Shown: positions 9,196 through 17,968, numbered from the stretch's first letter. The stretch is DNA of 64,000 bases from Paractinoplanes abujensis (GCF_014204895.1 NZ_JACHMF010000001.1:6076001-6140000), one strand, 5' to 3'. The notes: generated from the letters alone by a model not told the origin. Made by a program: numbers and translations.

Positions 9196-10133
9196 GCGGT
9201 CAGCACCAGCTGAGCCAGGGCCAAGGGCACGAGGACCAGCCAGCAGAGCCTCTGCAGCTGGTCCTCGCGCAGCCGGGGGAAACTGACGCGCAGCCAAATG
9301 ATCACGAACGAGACCGCGAAGATCTTCACGAGCGTCCACAGCCAGCCGAGCTGGTCGGCGAGCGGGCCGTGCCAGCCGCCGAGGAACAGCACCGTGGTCA
9401 GCGCGGCGATCACGATGATGCCGACGTATTCCGCGAGCAGGAAGAACGCGAAGCGCAGACCGGTGTATTCGGTCATGTAGCCGAAGACGAGCTCGGAGTC
9501 GGCGATCGGCATGTCGAACGGCGGGCGGCGGATCTCGGCCAGGCCGGCGACGAAGAAGACGATCGCGGCGGGGGCCTGCCAGAGCAGCCACCACGGGCGC
9601 CAGGCCTCGACGATGCCGGGCAGGCTGAGGGTGCCCGCGGCCATGGCCACGCTCGCCGCGGCCAGCACCAGCGGCAGCTCGTAACCGAGCAGCTGAGCGG
9701 CGCCGCGCAGACCGCCGAGCAGGCTGTACTTGTTGGCGGAGGCCCAGGCGGACATGAGGACCGCGAGCACGCCGATGCCGAGCACCGCGAGCACGAAGAA
9801 CAGGCCCACGTCGAGCCCCTGGGCGACCAGACCGTCCGGGCCGAGCGGGATGGCCAGCAGCACGAGCAGATAGGGGAACAGGGCGACGATCGGGGCGAGC
9901 CGGAAGACCCGCCGATCGGCCTCGCCGGGGGCGACGTCCTCCTTCTGCACGAACTTGACGCCGTCGGCGACGAGCTGGGCCCAGCCGTGGAAGGCCCCCG
10001 CATACATCGGGCCCAGGCGGCCCTGCATGTGGGCCATGACCTTGTGCTCGGCCTGACCGACGACGAGCGGCAGCACCAGGAAGGCCGCGACGACGGCGAC
10101 CACCCGGACGATGAGGTCGAGCCAGATCGGCAT
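9174..10133 (-). CDS. nuoH: NADH-quinone oxidoreductase subunit H
   Basis: NuoH, 319 residues, the membrane subunit that forms the quinone cavity of complex I with NuoB and NuoD. Typical motifs are present: EHKVMAHMQGRLGPMY, the acidic loop FVQKEDVAPGEADRRVF, and the E-I-R-R-P-P-F-D-M-P-I-A-D-S-E-L segment. The ATG at 10131-10133 overlaps the nuoC stop (ATGA), so nuoC and nuoH are coupled with no nuoD between them. The last residues (VKVLT) are encoded in a 20-bp tandem repeat, so the extreme C terminus may be altered relative to homologs. Confidence 0.94.
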   Translation of the reverse strand: MPIWLDLIVRVVAVVAAFLVLPLVVGQAEHKVMAHMQGRLGPMYAGAFHGWAQLVADGVKFVQKEDVAPGEADRRVFRLAPIVALFPYLLVLLAIPLGPDGLVAQGLDVGLFFVLAVLGIGVLAVLMSAWASANKYSLLGGLRGAAQLLGYELPLVLAAASVAMAAGTLSLPGIVEAWRPWWLLWQAPAAIVFFVAGLAEIRRPPFDMPIADSELVFGYMTEYTGLRFAFFLLAEYVGIIVIAALTTVLFLGGWHGPLADQLGWLWTLVKIFAVSFVIIWLRVSFPRLREDQLQRLCWLVLVPLALAQLVLTAAVKVLT

Positions 10134-10750
10134 CAGGCGTCCTCCCCCGCCCGCGGCCCCCACTCTTTGGGGTCGGGGACGCCGGGCGGGCGCATCGGGG
10201 CCCGCTTGGAGGTGCCGGCCACCGATTCGCCGGGCTCCTTGGCGCCGGGCCACGCCTTGGCCACGCGGGAGGCCAGCACGAACTCCTTGCGCAGCGGGTG
10301 GCCCTCGAAACCGGGCGGCAGCAGCAGCGGACGCAGATCGGGATGGCGGGCGAAGGTGATGCCGAACATCTCGAACGTCTCGCGCTCGTGCCAGGCGGCG
10401 CCGGGGAAGAGCTCGACGACGGACTCGATCACCGGGTTGTCGCGGGGCACCAGCGTGCGCAGCAGCAGCGCGTGGTGGCGGCGGATCGACCAGAGATGCG
10501 CGACCACGCGGAACCCGTCGTCCAGCTCGTCGACGGCGGACAGCCAGTCGAAGTAGTCACAGCCGAGGGCGCCGTTGTGCTTGGCCGTGCCCACCGTCTC
10601 CCACCAGCGGGCCACCGGCACGTCGACCACGGCCCGGGTGTGGCCGGGGCCGCCGCCCGAGAGGCCGGCGACGATCTCGCCCGGAGGCGCGTCCGGCGAG
10701 TCGTCCGTCAGCAGCGCGACCAGGCGCTCGCCGACCTCTTCAGGCGTCAT
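10133..10750 (-). CDS. nuoC: NADH-quinone oxidoreductase subunit C
   Basis: NuoC, 205 residues, a peripheral-arm subunit of complex I of the 30-kDa family. The signature region ERETFEMFGITFARHPDLR, followed by LLPPGFEGHPLRKEFV, matches the family closely. The C-terminal 35 residues are a Pro/Arg-rich extension. The ATG at 10748-10750 has no clear Shine-Dalgarno; instead TAAGAT lies 6 nt upstream, suggesting a leaderless transcript. It overlaps nuoH directly. The usual downstream partner nuoD is missing. Confidence 0.93.
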   Translation of the reverse strand: MTPEEVGERLVALLTDDSPDAPPGEIVAGLSGGGPGHTRAVVDVPVARWWETVGTAKHNGALGCDYFDWLSAVDELDDGFRVVAHLWSIRRHHALLLRTLVPRDNPVIESVVELFPGAAWHERETFEMFGITFARHPDLRPLLLPPGFEGHPLRKEFVLASRVAKAWPGAKEPGESVAGTSKRAPMRPPGVPDPKEWGPRAGEDA

Positions 10751-10756
10751 GGGGTC

Positions 10757-10762
10757 ATCTTA
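10757..10762 (-). promoter_or_regulatory. -10 element for leaderless nuoC
   Basis: TAAGAT, six bases before the nuoC ATG, in the 24-bp gap after the DUF2252 gene. The position predicts transcription starting at the A of ATG. Confidence 0.5.
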
Positions 10763-10774
10763 GGAGTTCGCCGG

Positions 10775-12088
10775 TCACAGCCCGGTCAGACGGCCGTTCC
10801 GGAAGACGTCGACGAAATCCTGGTGGTCCTCGCGGGCCTGGTCACCGTAACGGTGGGCGAAGTCGACCAGGTGTTGCACGAAACCGGCCTCGTCCTTGTC
10901 GACCTCGGCCACGATCGCCTCCTCGGTCGAGAAGTCGACCAGGTCGTGACTGGACTCGTCGTCGGCCACCGAGTGCATGCGGGCGACGGCCCGGCCCAGA
11001 TCGGCGATGACCCCGGCCAGTTCCTCGGGCTCGTTGACGTCCGACCAGTCCAGGTCGGCCGCATACGGCGAGACCTCGGCGACGAGCTGGCCCACGCCGT
11101 TGAGCGTCGTGTAACCCACCCAGGAGTCGGCGTGCGCCTGCAGCGCGTGCTGCGACTCGGCCGTACGGTGGCCCTGGTGCTGGAAGTAGGACCGGACACG
11201 CTCGTCGTCGATCCAGCGCGCGACGGCCGGGACCTGCGCCTGCTTCATATAGATGATCACGTCGTTTTCGAGCGCCTCGGTGTGGCCCTCGAGGAGCAGG
11301 TTGTACGAGGGCAGGCCGGCCGAGCCGATGCCGACGCCCTTGCGCAGCTTGATGTCCTTGATGGTGGTCGAGACCGGGCGGCTCTGCTCGGGCAACGTCG
11401 GCAGGTAACGCTCGAACGCCTCGAGCACCGCGGCCCGGGTGGGCTCGTCGACCTCGAAGACACCGTCGGCCAGCGTGAACCGGCGCTCGTAGTCGTCGAT
11501 CGTGGTCTGCGCGCCGAGCAGGTCGATGCGGGTGCTGAGCCGGGCTTCCTGCAGCACGCGGCGCAGCGCCCCGTCCGCGTTCTCCAGGGTGATCGAGCCG
11601 ATCGCGTCGTCGCCGCCGAGCGCGATGGCCCGCAACTCGGTCAGGTAGGACTGGGCGAAGCCGGTGACCAGCGCGCTGATGTGCTCGTCGGACAGGGCCT
11701 TGGAGTAGCCGAGCAGGGCCACGCTGGCCGCGAAGCGCTTGAGGTCCCAGGAGAAGGGCCCGACGTACGCCTCGTCGAAGTCGTTGACGTTGAAGACGAG
11801 GTGCCCGGAGGCGTTCATGTAGGTGCCGAAGTTTTCGGCGTGCAGGTCGCCGTGGATCCAGACGCGGCTGGTGCGCTCGTCAAGGAAGCTGTCGTCGACA
11901 TAGGTGTCGTTGCCCGAGCCGGACAGGTCGGCGTAGAACAGCGACGCGCTGCCCCGGTAGAAGGCGAACGGCGACGCCGCCATCTTGCGGAACTTGCGCC
12001 GGAAAGCGGCCGGATCGATGGCGATCAACTCGCCGAATTCCCTGGTCAGAACGTCGATGATGAAGTCCGCGCGCGACTGGTCCGTCAT
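10775..12088 (-). CDS. DUF2252 family protein (APH-like fold)
   Basis: A 437-residue DUF2252 protein. The motifs WIHGDLHAENFGTY and FNVNDFDEAYVGP correspond to the catalytic and metal-binding loops of aminoglycoside-phosphotransferase-like kinases, so an ATP-dependent small-molecule phosphotransferase is a reasonable inference. No substrate is known. It sits between nuoB and nuoC on the same strand, which is unusual for complex I loci. The ATG at 12086-12088 is chosen; an in-frame GTG at 12107-12109 would add seven residues and overlap nuoB. Neither start has a strong ribosome site. Confidence 0.88.
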   Translation of the reverse strand: MTDQSRADFIIDVLTREFGELIAIDPAAFRRKFRKMAASPFAFYRGSASLFYADLSGSGNDTYVDDSFLDERTSRVWIHGDLHAENFGTYMNASGHLVFNVNDFDEAYVGPFSWDLKRFAASVALLGYSKALSDEHISALVTGFAQSYLTELRAIALGGDDAIGSITLENADGALRRVLQEARLSTRIDLLGAQTTIDDYERRFTLADGVFEVDEPTRAAVLEAFERYLPTLPEQSRPVSTTIKDIKLRKGVGIGSAGLPSYNLLLEGHTEALENDVIIYMKQAQVPAVARWIDDERVRSYFQHQGHRTAESQHALQAHADSWVGYTTLNGVGQLVAEVSPYAADLDWSDVNEPEELAGVIADLGRAVARMHSVADDESSHDLVDFSTEEAIVAEVDKDEAGFVQHLVDFAHRYGDQAREDHQDFVDVFRNGRLTGL

Positions 12089-12098
12089 AGTGCGGACA

Positions 12099-12635
12099 CT
12101 AGTCCCCACTTGCCCGCGGCGGAGTCACCAAAGGGGCAGTTAACGCCAGCGGATCGGGCCGGGGCACGCCGCCCGGGCCGGACTGCTCGCCGGCGATCTT
12201 TTCCTGCAGGCGGAGGATGCCGTGCAGCAGCGCCTCGGGCCGGGGCGGGCAGCCGGGCACGTAGACGTCGACCGGGATGATCTGGTCGACGCCCTTGGTC
12301 ACCGAATAGGAGTCCCAGTAGGGGCCGCCGCAATTCGCGCAGGAGCCGAACGAGATCACGTATTTGGGCTCGGGCATCTGGTCGTAGAGCCGCTTGATCG
12401 CGGGGGCCATCTTGTCGGTGACCGTGCCCGAGACGACCATGAGGTCGGCCTGGCGCGGGCCGTGCGCGAACGGGATGACGCCCATGCGCATGAAATCGTG
12501 GCGGCTCATGCTGGACGCGATGAACTCGATCGCGCAGCACGCCAGCCCGAAGTTGAACACCCAGAGCGAATAGCGCCGCCCCCAGTTCAGCACGAACCGG
12601 ATGGGTTCCCCGAGCACTCCTGGCAGACCGGCCAC
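12099..12635 (-). CDS. nuoB: NADH-quinone oxidoreductase subunit B
   Basis: NuoB, 178 residues, carries iron-sulfur cluster N2, the last electron carrier before quinone. All four ligand cysteines are visible: the vicinal pair in LACCAIEF, one in [10 protein letters not shown] and one in VPGCPPRPE. The GTG start at 12633-12635 has TAGGTT six bases upstream and, overlapping it, a GGAGTAGG that could serve as a ribosome site. nuoA does not precede it; a PLP-dependent decarboxylase gene ends 9 bp upstream. The C-terminal 25 residues are a Pro-rich extension. Confidence 0.95.
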   Translation of the reverse strand: MAGLPGVLGEPIRFVLNWGRRYSLWVFNFGLACCAIEFIASSMSRHDFMRMGVIPFAHGPRQADLMVVSGTVTDKMAPAIKRLYDQMPEPKYVISFGSCANCGGPYWDSYSVTKGVDQIIPVDVYVPGCPPRPEALLHGILRLQEKIAGEQSGPGGVPRPDPLALTAPLVTPPRASGD

Positions 12636-12641
12636 GACGTC

Positions 12642-12647
12642 AACCTA
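12642..12647 (-). promoter_or_regulatory. -10-like element before nuoB
   Basis: TAGGTT six bases before the nuoB GTG. It overlaps the TAG stop codon of the upstream decarboxylase gene. It could give a leaderless nuoB transcript, although the GGAGTAGG containing it could equally be a ribosome site. Confidence 0.4.
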
Positions 12648-14093
12648 CTCCGTCGCGCGGCCGGGGCGTTGGAGCAGGCTCAGGAAGCCGGTCAGCAGGG
12701 CCTCACGCAACGCGGGCGGGGCGACGTCGAGCAGCGAGTTGACCGCGGCCATGCGGGTGAAGTCGCCCCCGCCCAGCCCGAGCCCTTCGGCCAAGCCGGC
12801 GATCAGCTCGGGCGTGACCATCTCGGGGGTGAGCGCGCCGGCCGCCTCGAGCAGGGCGGGTGGCACGTCGGCGGGACCGGCCGCGCGGGTGGCGGTCACG
12901 GCCGCGGCGAGATCGGGCCCGAAGTCGGTGGCGGTGCCGGCCACGGCGGCGGTCACGGTGAGGTGGATGGTGGCGGGCATGTCCCCGTACGCCATCTGGG
13001 GCTGGGTGTGCCAGCCGCGCGCGGCGAGCTCGTCCGCCAGGACGAAGAGGTCGACGTCGACGTCGTCTGCGGCCAGGCAGACGACGCTCGTCTCGGGTGG
13101 GGCGAACAGGCGCACGCCGCCGGTCCGGCGCACCGCCTCGGCCAGCGTGGCGACGGCCCCGCGGGTGCGGGCGGCCAGCTCGAGGTAGCCCGCGTCGCCG
13201 ATGTGGCGCAGGGTGGCCAGGGCCGCGGCGATCGGGCCGCCGGAGCGGGTGGACGAGATGACCGGGTTGATCATCGTGTAGCCGGGCCAGCCCGCATACG
13301 CGAAGTATTGCGGGAGGCGCAGCGCCTCGTCGCGATGCAGCAGGATCGAGACACCCTTCGGCGCGTAGGCGTATTTGTGCAGGTCGACCGAGATGCTGGT
13401 GACGCCGGGGACGGTGAAGTCGAAGGCGGGCAGGCCGGCCCCGAGGCGGCGCAGATAGGGCAGAAGCCAGCCGCCGAAGCACGCGTCGACGTGGAACCGC
13501 ACGCCCCGCTCGCCGGCGATCGCAGCCAGCTCGGGAATCGGGTCGACGACGCCGTGGGCGTAGGACGGCGCGGACGCGGCGACCAGCACGGTGTCTTCGT
13601 CGACAGCGGCCTGGACGGCCGCGGGGTCGGCGCGCAGGTCGGCGCCGACGGGCACGACGTCGAGGGCGACCCGCAGATAGTGCGCGGCCTTGGCGAACGC
13701 GGCGTGGGCAGTGGACGGGATCACCAGGCGCGGGGTGGTGAGCTCGGGCCGGGAGTCACGGGCGGCCTTGACGGCCAGGATCAGCGACTCGGTGCCGCCG
13801 CTGGTGACGCTGCCGACCGTGCCGTCGCCGCCGCCGAGGAGTCGCGCCGCCGCCCCGACGAGCGCGTTTTCCATGGCCAGCAAGGACGGGAACGCGGTCG
13901 GGTCGAGGCCGTTGACGTGGTCGGAGATCGCATGGGCCTGGCGGGCCAGCTCGTCGAGCCCGTCCAGGGCGGGGTCGTAGACATAGGCGAAGAGCCGGCC
14001 GCCGTGCGTGGGCAGGTCGGCCGCTCGCAGCTCGCTCAGCTCGGCGAGGATCTGCTCCCCCGGGACGCCCTTCTCGGGCAGCGCCTCCACCAT
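12645..14093 (-). CDS. PLP-dependent decarboxylase/lyase, group II type
   Basis: A 482-residue fold-type I PLP enzyme of the amino-acid decarboxylase / sphingosine-1-phosphate-lyase group. TSGGTESLILAVKAA is the cofactor phosphate site, HVDACFGGWLLP contains the Asp that contacts the pyridine nitrogen, and SVDLHKYAYAPKG contains the Schiff-base lysine. The C-terminal 80 residues form the small domain. I chose the ATG at 14091-14093; a GTG three codons upstream is possible. TAGCGT lies 7 nt before the ATG. The substrate could be an amino acid or a phosphorylated sphingoid-like amine; the sequence does not decide. Confidence 0.85.
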   Translation of the reverse strand: MVEALPEKGVPGEQILAELSELRAADLPTHGGRLFAYVYDPALDGLDELARQAHAISDHVNGLDPTAFPSLLAMENALVGAAARLLGGGDGTVGSVTSGGTESLILAVKAARDSRPELTTPRLVIPSTAHAAFAKAAHYLRVALDVVPVGADLRADPAAVQAAVDEDTVLVAASAPSYAHGVVDPIPELAAIAGERGVRFHVDACFGGWLLPYLRRLGAGLPAFDFTVPGVTSISVDLHKYAYAPKGVSILLHRDEALRLPQYFAYAGWPGYTMINPVISSTRSGGPIAAALATLRHIGDAGYLELAARTRGAVATLAEAVRRTGGVRLFAPPETSVVCLAADDVDVDLFVLADELAARGWHTQPQMAYGDMPATIHLTVTAAVAGTATDFGPDLAAAVTATRAAGPADVPPALLEAAGALTPEMVTPELIAGLAEGLGLGGGDFTRMAAVNSLLDVAPPALREALLTGFLSLLQRPGRATE

Positions 14094-14100
14094 GGCGATC

Positions 14101-14106
14101 ACGCTA
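14101..14106 (-). promoter_or_regulatory. -10 element for leaderless PLP decarboxylase gene
   Basis: TAGCGT, seven bases before the chosen ATG at 14093. It supports that ATG over the upstream GTG, which the hexamer partly overlaps. Confidence 0.45.
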
Positions 14107-14171
14107 TCCCAGGACGGCGGGCGTGGGGACCGCCGAAAGACCCGGTGCCGAAGGCGCTGTCCGGGTCGCGC

Positions 14172-15506
14172 TCACCGGTGTCGGATGACGTCGCGATAGC
14201 CGCGGAGCAAGACCACCGCGAGGCCGACCAGGAGGGCGGGGACGATCGTGAAACCGAGCAGCACACCCAGACGAGCGGTGTCGTCCTGGCGGGCCGCCTC
14301 GCCGGTCGACGACGAGACGTATCCGAAGAGCTGGAGGAGCAGTGCGTAAAGGCCGGGGCCCAGCGCGAGTCCGAGGGTCTCCCCCGCGGTCCAGAGGCCG
14401 GTGAAGACGCCGGCCTGGCGCCGGCCGGTGCGCTCGGTGTCGTAGGCGATGCAGTCCGGCAGCATCGCCATCGCGAAGACCTGCTGCCCGGCGTAGCCGA
14501 CGCCGATCACCGCGACGATCAGATAGACGGCCACCGGGGGCAGTGCGGGCGCGGCCAGCAGGGCCAGGGCACCCGCCCCGAAGAGCAGCGACCCGGCAGC
14601 CAGTGCGGCGGGCTTGCCGAGGCGGCGGCCGGCGCGGGTCCAGAGCGGCATGACCAGCAGGGCCGGCCCGACGAAGGCCGCGAACAGGAAGGTGGCCCCG
14701 GAGTCGCGTTCGACGACGTGGTCGGCGAAATACTGCACGCCGGCCAGCATCGTGCCGATCCCGACCGCCTGGATGATCCAGAGGAGGAGCAGTGCCCGGA
14801 ACGGACGGTTGGCCGCGGCGACGCGCAATTGCGCACGCAGGTCGGGCTCGACCGCCTCGACCGTACGGGATTCGGCCGAGCGGGTTCCGAAGTAGACACC
14901 GAGCGTGCCGACGACGATGAGCGCGCCGACGAACAGGCCCGACCAGCGGTGCCCGGTCAGGCCGCCGCCGGTCTGCTCGACGACCAGTGGGGCGAGCGCG
15001 CCCGAGATCAGGATGGCCAGGGCCAGCACGGCGACGCGCCAGGTCATCAGGCGGGTGCGCTCGGCGTAGCCGTCGGTCAGCTCGGCCGGCATGGCGACGT
15101 AGGGCACCTGGAAGAACGCGTAGGCGGTGGCGGCGGCCAGAAAGGCGAGGGCGACGTAGGCACCGGCGGCGGCCCCGCTGCTCACCGGCCCGGCGAAGAT
15201 CGCGGCGAACAGCACGGCCAGCAGCAGGCCCGCCCCGAGCAGGAACGGCCGCCGGTCGCCGCGCCGGTCGGAGATCCGCCCGGCGACCGGGTTGACCAGC
15301 ACGTCCCACGCCTTCGGCAGCAGCACGAGCAGACCCGCGACGCCGGCCGCCACACCTAACGTATCGGTCAGATAGGGCAGGAGGAGTAAACCCGGCACCG
15401 TTCCGAAGGCGCCCGTGACCAGCGAACCCAGCGAGTATCCGGCCAGAACGCGCCGCGGCAGAACGGCCCCCGGCCGTACGCCGGGAGTGGGATCAGCGGT
15501 CGCCAT
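14172..15506 (-). CDS. GPH-family (MFS_2) sugar:cation symporter-like transporter
   Basis: A 444-residue, 12-helix permease of the glycoside-pentoside-hexuronide type. The characteristic loop KAWDVLVNPVAGRISDRRGD and the segment FFQVPYVAMPAELTDGYAER in the N-terminal half match MFS_2 proteins. Cargo could be a sugar or lipid-like compound. The ATG at 15504-15506 has TACCAT eight bases upstream and no clear ribosome site. It is transcribed divergently from the gamma-glutamyltransferase-like gene, with 49 bp between the starts. Confidence 0.85.
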   Translation of the reverse strand: MATADPTPGVRPGAVLPRRVLAGYSLGSLVTGAFGTVPGLLLLPYLTDTLGVAAGVAGLLVLLPKAWDVLVNPVAGRISDRRGDRRPFLLGAGLLLAVLFAAIFAGPVSSGAAAGAYVALAFLAAATAYAFFQVPYVAMPAELTDGYAERTRLMTWRVAVLALAILISGALAPLVVEQTGGGLTGHRWSGLFVGALIVVGTLGVYFGTRSAESRTVEAVEPDLRAQLRVAAANRPFRALLLLWIIQAVGIGTMLAGVQYFADHVVERDSGATFLFAAFVGPALLVMPLWTRAGRRLGKPAALAAGSLLFGAGALALLAAPALPPVAVYLIVAVIGVGYAGQQVFAMAMLPDCIAYDTERTGRRQAGVFTGLWTAGETLGLALGPGLYALLLQLFGYVSSSTGEAARQDDTARLGVLLGFTIVPALLVGLAVVLLRGYRDVIRHR

Positions 15507-15514
15507 GAACGCGG

Positions 15515-15520
15515 ATGGTA
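15515..15520 (-). promoter_or_regulatory. -10-like element before GPH transporter
   Basis: TACCAT, eight bases before the ATG at 15506, in the short divergent gap. Confidence 0.35.
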
Positions 15521-15542
15521 ACCACGATCAGGGGATACCGCC

Positions 15543-15548
15543 TACGCT
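15543..15548 (+). promoter_or_regulatory. -10 element for leaderless ggt-like gene
   Basis: TACGCT, seven bases before the ATG at 15556, with no Shine-Dalgarno between. Confidence 0.45.
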
Positions 15549-15555
15549 TCGCCAG

Positions 15556-16947
15556 ATGAAAAAGGTTGCGGCCGGGGTCGCCGCCAGTCATCCGGCCACG
15601 GCCGCGGCCGGGCTGCGCACCCTGCGGGACGGTGGAACGGCGGCCGACGCCGCGGTCGCCGCGGTGCTGGCCTGCTGCGTCGCCGAGACGATCTACACCG
15701 GGCTGGGCGGCGGTGGTTTCGCCACCTACTTCGACGCAGCGAGCGGCGAGGTCACCTGCCTCGACTTCTTCGTCGCCGTGCCCGGCACCGACGGTGACCG
15801 CGAGGCCGGCCCGATGGTCGCGGTCGACGTGTTCTTCGGCGGCATGCCGCAGGTCTACTCGATCGGCGGGGCCAGCGTCGCGGTACCCGGCGTGCCGGCC
15901 GGCTGCGGCGAGGTGCACCGGCGCTGGGGCCGGCTGCCGTGGGCCGACGTCGTGGCGCCGGCGATCGGCCTGGCCGCCGAGGGTGTCTCCGTGCCGGCGG
16001 CGCACGCCCGCACGCTGGAGTCCTGCGCGCCCGCGCTGGCCTGGGGCGAAGGCGCCGCGGTCTACACACCGGCGGGCAAACTGCTGCGCGGCGGCGACCG
16101 GCTGTTCCACGATGGACTGGCCGGGGCGATGACGCGGCTGGCCGACACCGGGCCGCAGATCTTCTACACCGGTGACTACGCGGAGGTGCTGGTCGACACG
16201 GTGCGCGCCGCCGGTGGCGCCCTGGGCCCGCGCGACCTGGCCGACTACCGGGTGCTCGAGACCCCCGTCGACCACGCGACGCTGGCCGGCCATCGGGTGC
16301 TGGCCCGGCACGACATGAGCCGCACGGTCGACACGATCGCGGGGCTGCCCGCCGACCTGTCACGCCCCGGCCGGGCCGTCGGTGTGGCCACCGCGCTGCG
16401 CGACCAGGGCCGGCAGCGGATCGGCGACACGACCAACGTCTCGGTGGTCGACGCCGACGGCAACGCCTGCGTGATCACGACGACGCTCGGGCTGGGCTCC
16501 GGGGTGTGGCTGCCGGGCCTCGGCATCAACCTGAACTCCATGCTCGGCGAGGGTGAGCTGGTCACCGGCGACATGGCACCGGGCAAGCGGATGGTGTCCA
16601 ACATGTGCCCGCTGGTGGTGATCGACCCCGACGGCGACCTCGCGGTGGCGGCCGGGTCGGCGGGGGCCAGCCGGATCCGTACGGCCCTGGTCGACACGCT
16701 GCTCGGGACGCTGGTGGACGGGTTGGACATGACCGCGGCGATCGCGCGTCCGCGCTTCCACGTGGTCGACGAGACCGTGCACGCCGAACCGGGCTGTCCG
16801 CGCGACGAGCTGGCGGCGCTGAGGGCGGCGGGTTGGCAGATCAAGCAGTGGCCGGGGCTCAACCACTACTTCGGCGGCGTCACCGCGGTCGGCCAGGCCG
16901 GCGCGGCGGGCGATCCCCGCCGCGACGGCGTCGGCCTGGTGCTGTAG
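15556..16947 (+). CDS. gamma-glutamyltransferase family protein
   Basis: A 463-residue Ntn-hydrolase of the gamma-glutamyltransferase family, which cleaves or transfers gamma-glutamyl groups after self-processing. The N-terminal nucleophile region is GDTTNVSVVDADGNA, and the downstream glycine motif is GSGVWLPGLGINLNSML. The N-terminal large-subunit motif ASHPATAAAGLRTLRDGGTA is also clear. It is about 100 residues shorter than classical periplasmic enzymes and has no signal peptide, so it is probably cytosolic. I start it at the ATG at 15556; an open frame extends further upstream but lacks coding character. Confidence 0.88.
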   Translation: MKKVAAGVAASHPATAAAGLRTLRDGGTAADAAVAAVLACCVAETIYTGLGGGGFATYFDAASGEVTCLDFFVAVPGTDGDREAGPMVAVDVFFGGMPQVYSIGGASVAVPGVPAGCGEVHRRWGRLPWADVVAPAIGLAAEGVSVPAAHARTLESCAPALAWGEGAAVYTPAGKLLRGGDRLFHDGLAGAMTRLADTGPQIFYTGDYAEVLVDTVRAAGGALGPRDLADYRVLETPVDHATLAGHRVLARHDMSRTVDTIAGLPADLSRPGRAVGVATALRDQGRQRIGDTTNVSVVDADGNACVITTTLGLGSGVWLPGLGINLNSMLGEGELVTGDMAPGKRMVSNMCPLVVIDPDGDLAVAAGSAGASRIRTALVDTLLGTLVDGLDMTAAIARPRFHVVDETVHAEPGCPRDELAALRAAGWQIKQWPGLNHYFGGVTAVGQAGAAGDPRRDGVGLVL

Positions 16948-16957
16948 CGCCCAGGCG

Positions 16958-17887
16958 TCACATGCGGCGGGCGGCGATGGCCTGGGCGTCGTCGGCGGTC
17001 TCGCGGATGCCGACCTCGATGGGGGTGGGCTGCAGGCCGAAGGTGCGCTCGGTCAGCGTGCTGTCCAGGTGGAACGGGCGGTAGAACTGGTAGTCCATCT
17101 CGGCCATCTCGCGGGCCATGGGGACGAACAGGCCGGCCGCGCGCATCGTGATGCGGGGCATCTTGTGCATGGTCAGGCGGGGCCGGCCGATCAGGTCGGT
17201 GTAGCGGTCGGCGATCTCGCGGATCGTGACCGCGGGCGCGGTCGGGGCGTGCCACGCCTTGCCCCAGGCCCGCTCGTCGTGGGCCAGTGAGACCATCGTG
17301 CTCGCCATGTCGCCGGTGTAGGTGAAGCTGTGCGGCAGGTCGATGTCGGCGGGCGCCCAGGCGGCGCGGCCGGCGGCGATGGCGGGCAGGATGCTGAGCG
17401 CGAAGACACCGATCGCGCCGGCGCCGATGTAGTCGGAGCCCCGCACCTCGACCGTGCGGACGCCGCTGGCCAGCGCGTCGCGCCACATCTTGATGCGCAC
17501 CTTGCCCTTGCGGCCGACGGCGGCCAGCGGGCTGTTCTCGGTCATGTGCCCGCCGGGCTGCGGGCCGTAGACGTACAGGTTGCCGGTGATCACGTAGACC
17601 GCGCCGGCCGCCTTGGCCGCGGCGATCATGGCGTCGTTCATCGGGAACCAGAGCTTCTCCCACTCCGTGTAGCGCGGGTTGGCGCAGTTGTACAGCGTCT
17701 CGGCGCCCTGGGTGAGCTCGGTCAGCCGGCGCGGGTCGGAGGCGTCGGCGGCGACGAGCTCGATCAGCGGGTGCGACGGGCCGCTGCCGCTGCGGGTGAT
17801 CATGCGGACCTGGTCGCCGCGGTCCGCGTGGAGCCGCGCGATGGAGGAGCCGACCGGGCCGGAACCGACGATGACGTGAGTCGACAT
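16958..17887 (-). CDS. NAD-dependent epimerase/reductase (extended SDR)
   Basis: A 309-residue Rossmann-fold protein of the NAD-dependent epimerase/dehydratase class. The nucleotide-binding loop VGSGPVGSSIA is at the N terminus, and NLYVYGPQPGG holds the tyrosine of the active-site region. A strong ribosome site, AAAGGAG, precedes the ATG at 17885-17887. It is divergent from a TetR gene, and two copies of the same palindrome lie between them, so it is very likely the target of that repressor. Substrate is unknown. Confidence 0.87.
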   Translation of the reverse strand: MSTHVIVGSGPVGSSIARLHADRGDQVRMITRSGSGPSHPLIELVAADASDPRRLTELTQGAETLYNCANPRYTEWEKLWFPMNDAMIAAAKAAGAVYVITGNLYVYGPQPGGHMTENSPLAAVGRKGKVRIKMWRDALASGVRTVEVRGSDYIGAGAIGVFALSILPAIAAGRAAWAPADIDLPHSFTYTGDMASTMVSLAHDERAWGKAWHAPTAPAVTIREIADRYTDLIGRPRLTMHKMPRITMRAAGLFVPMAREMAEMDYQFYRPFHLDSTLTERTFGLQPTPIEVGIRETADDAQAIAARRM

Positions 17888-17902
17888 TGCTGTTCTCCTT
17901 TG

Positions 17903-17915
17903 CGAGCAGTGCTCT
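17903..17915. promoter_or_regulatory. TetR operator, copy 1
   Basis: The palindrome GAGCA-g-TGCTC is centred at 17909, 17-29 bp before the epimerase ATG. The identical core recurs at 17957-17967, 53 bp away. Confidence 0.7.
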
Positions 17916-17955
17916 CTGTTAGGAACAACGATTACACGATCGTCCGGCAAAAGCA

Positions 17956-17968
17956 AGAGCAGTGCTCT
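17956..17968. promoter_or_regulatory. TetR operator, copy 2
   Basis: The palindrome AGAGCA-g-TGCTCT is centred at 17962, just before the tetR start at 17989. It is one base pair longer on each arm than copy 1. Placement suggests autoregulation as well as control of the divergent gene. Confidence 0.7.

Noticed and set aside
10298..15359. Very long plus-strand open frames (660 and 1045 codons)
   Set aside because: They are antisense to nuoC, DUF2252, nuoB, the PLP enzyme and the GPH transporter, which have clear motifs. Their products are Arg/Gly/His-rich without domains, as expected for complementary frames in GC-rich DNA.
15415..15555. Upstream extension of the gamma-glutamyltransferase-like gene
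   Set aside because: The extra codons overlap the divergent GPH transporter gene, and the family's N-terminal motif begins just after the ATG at 15556.
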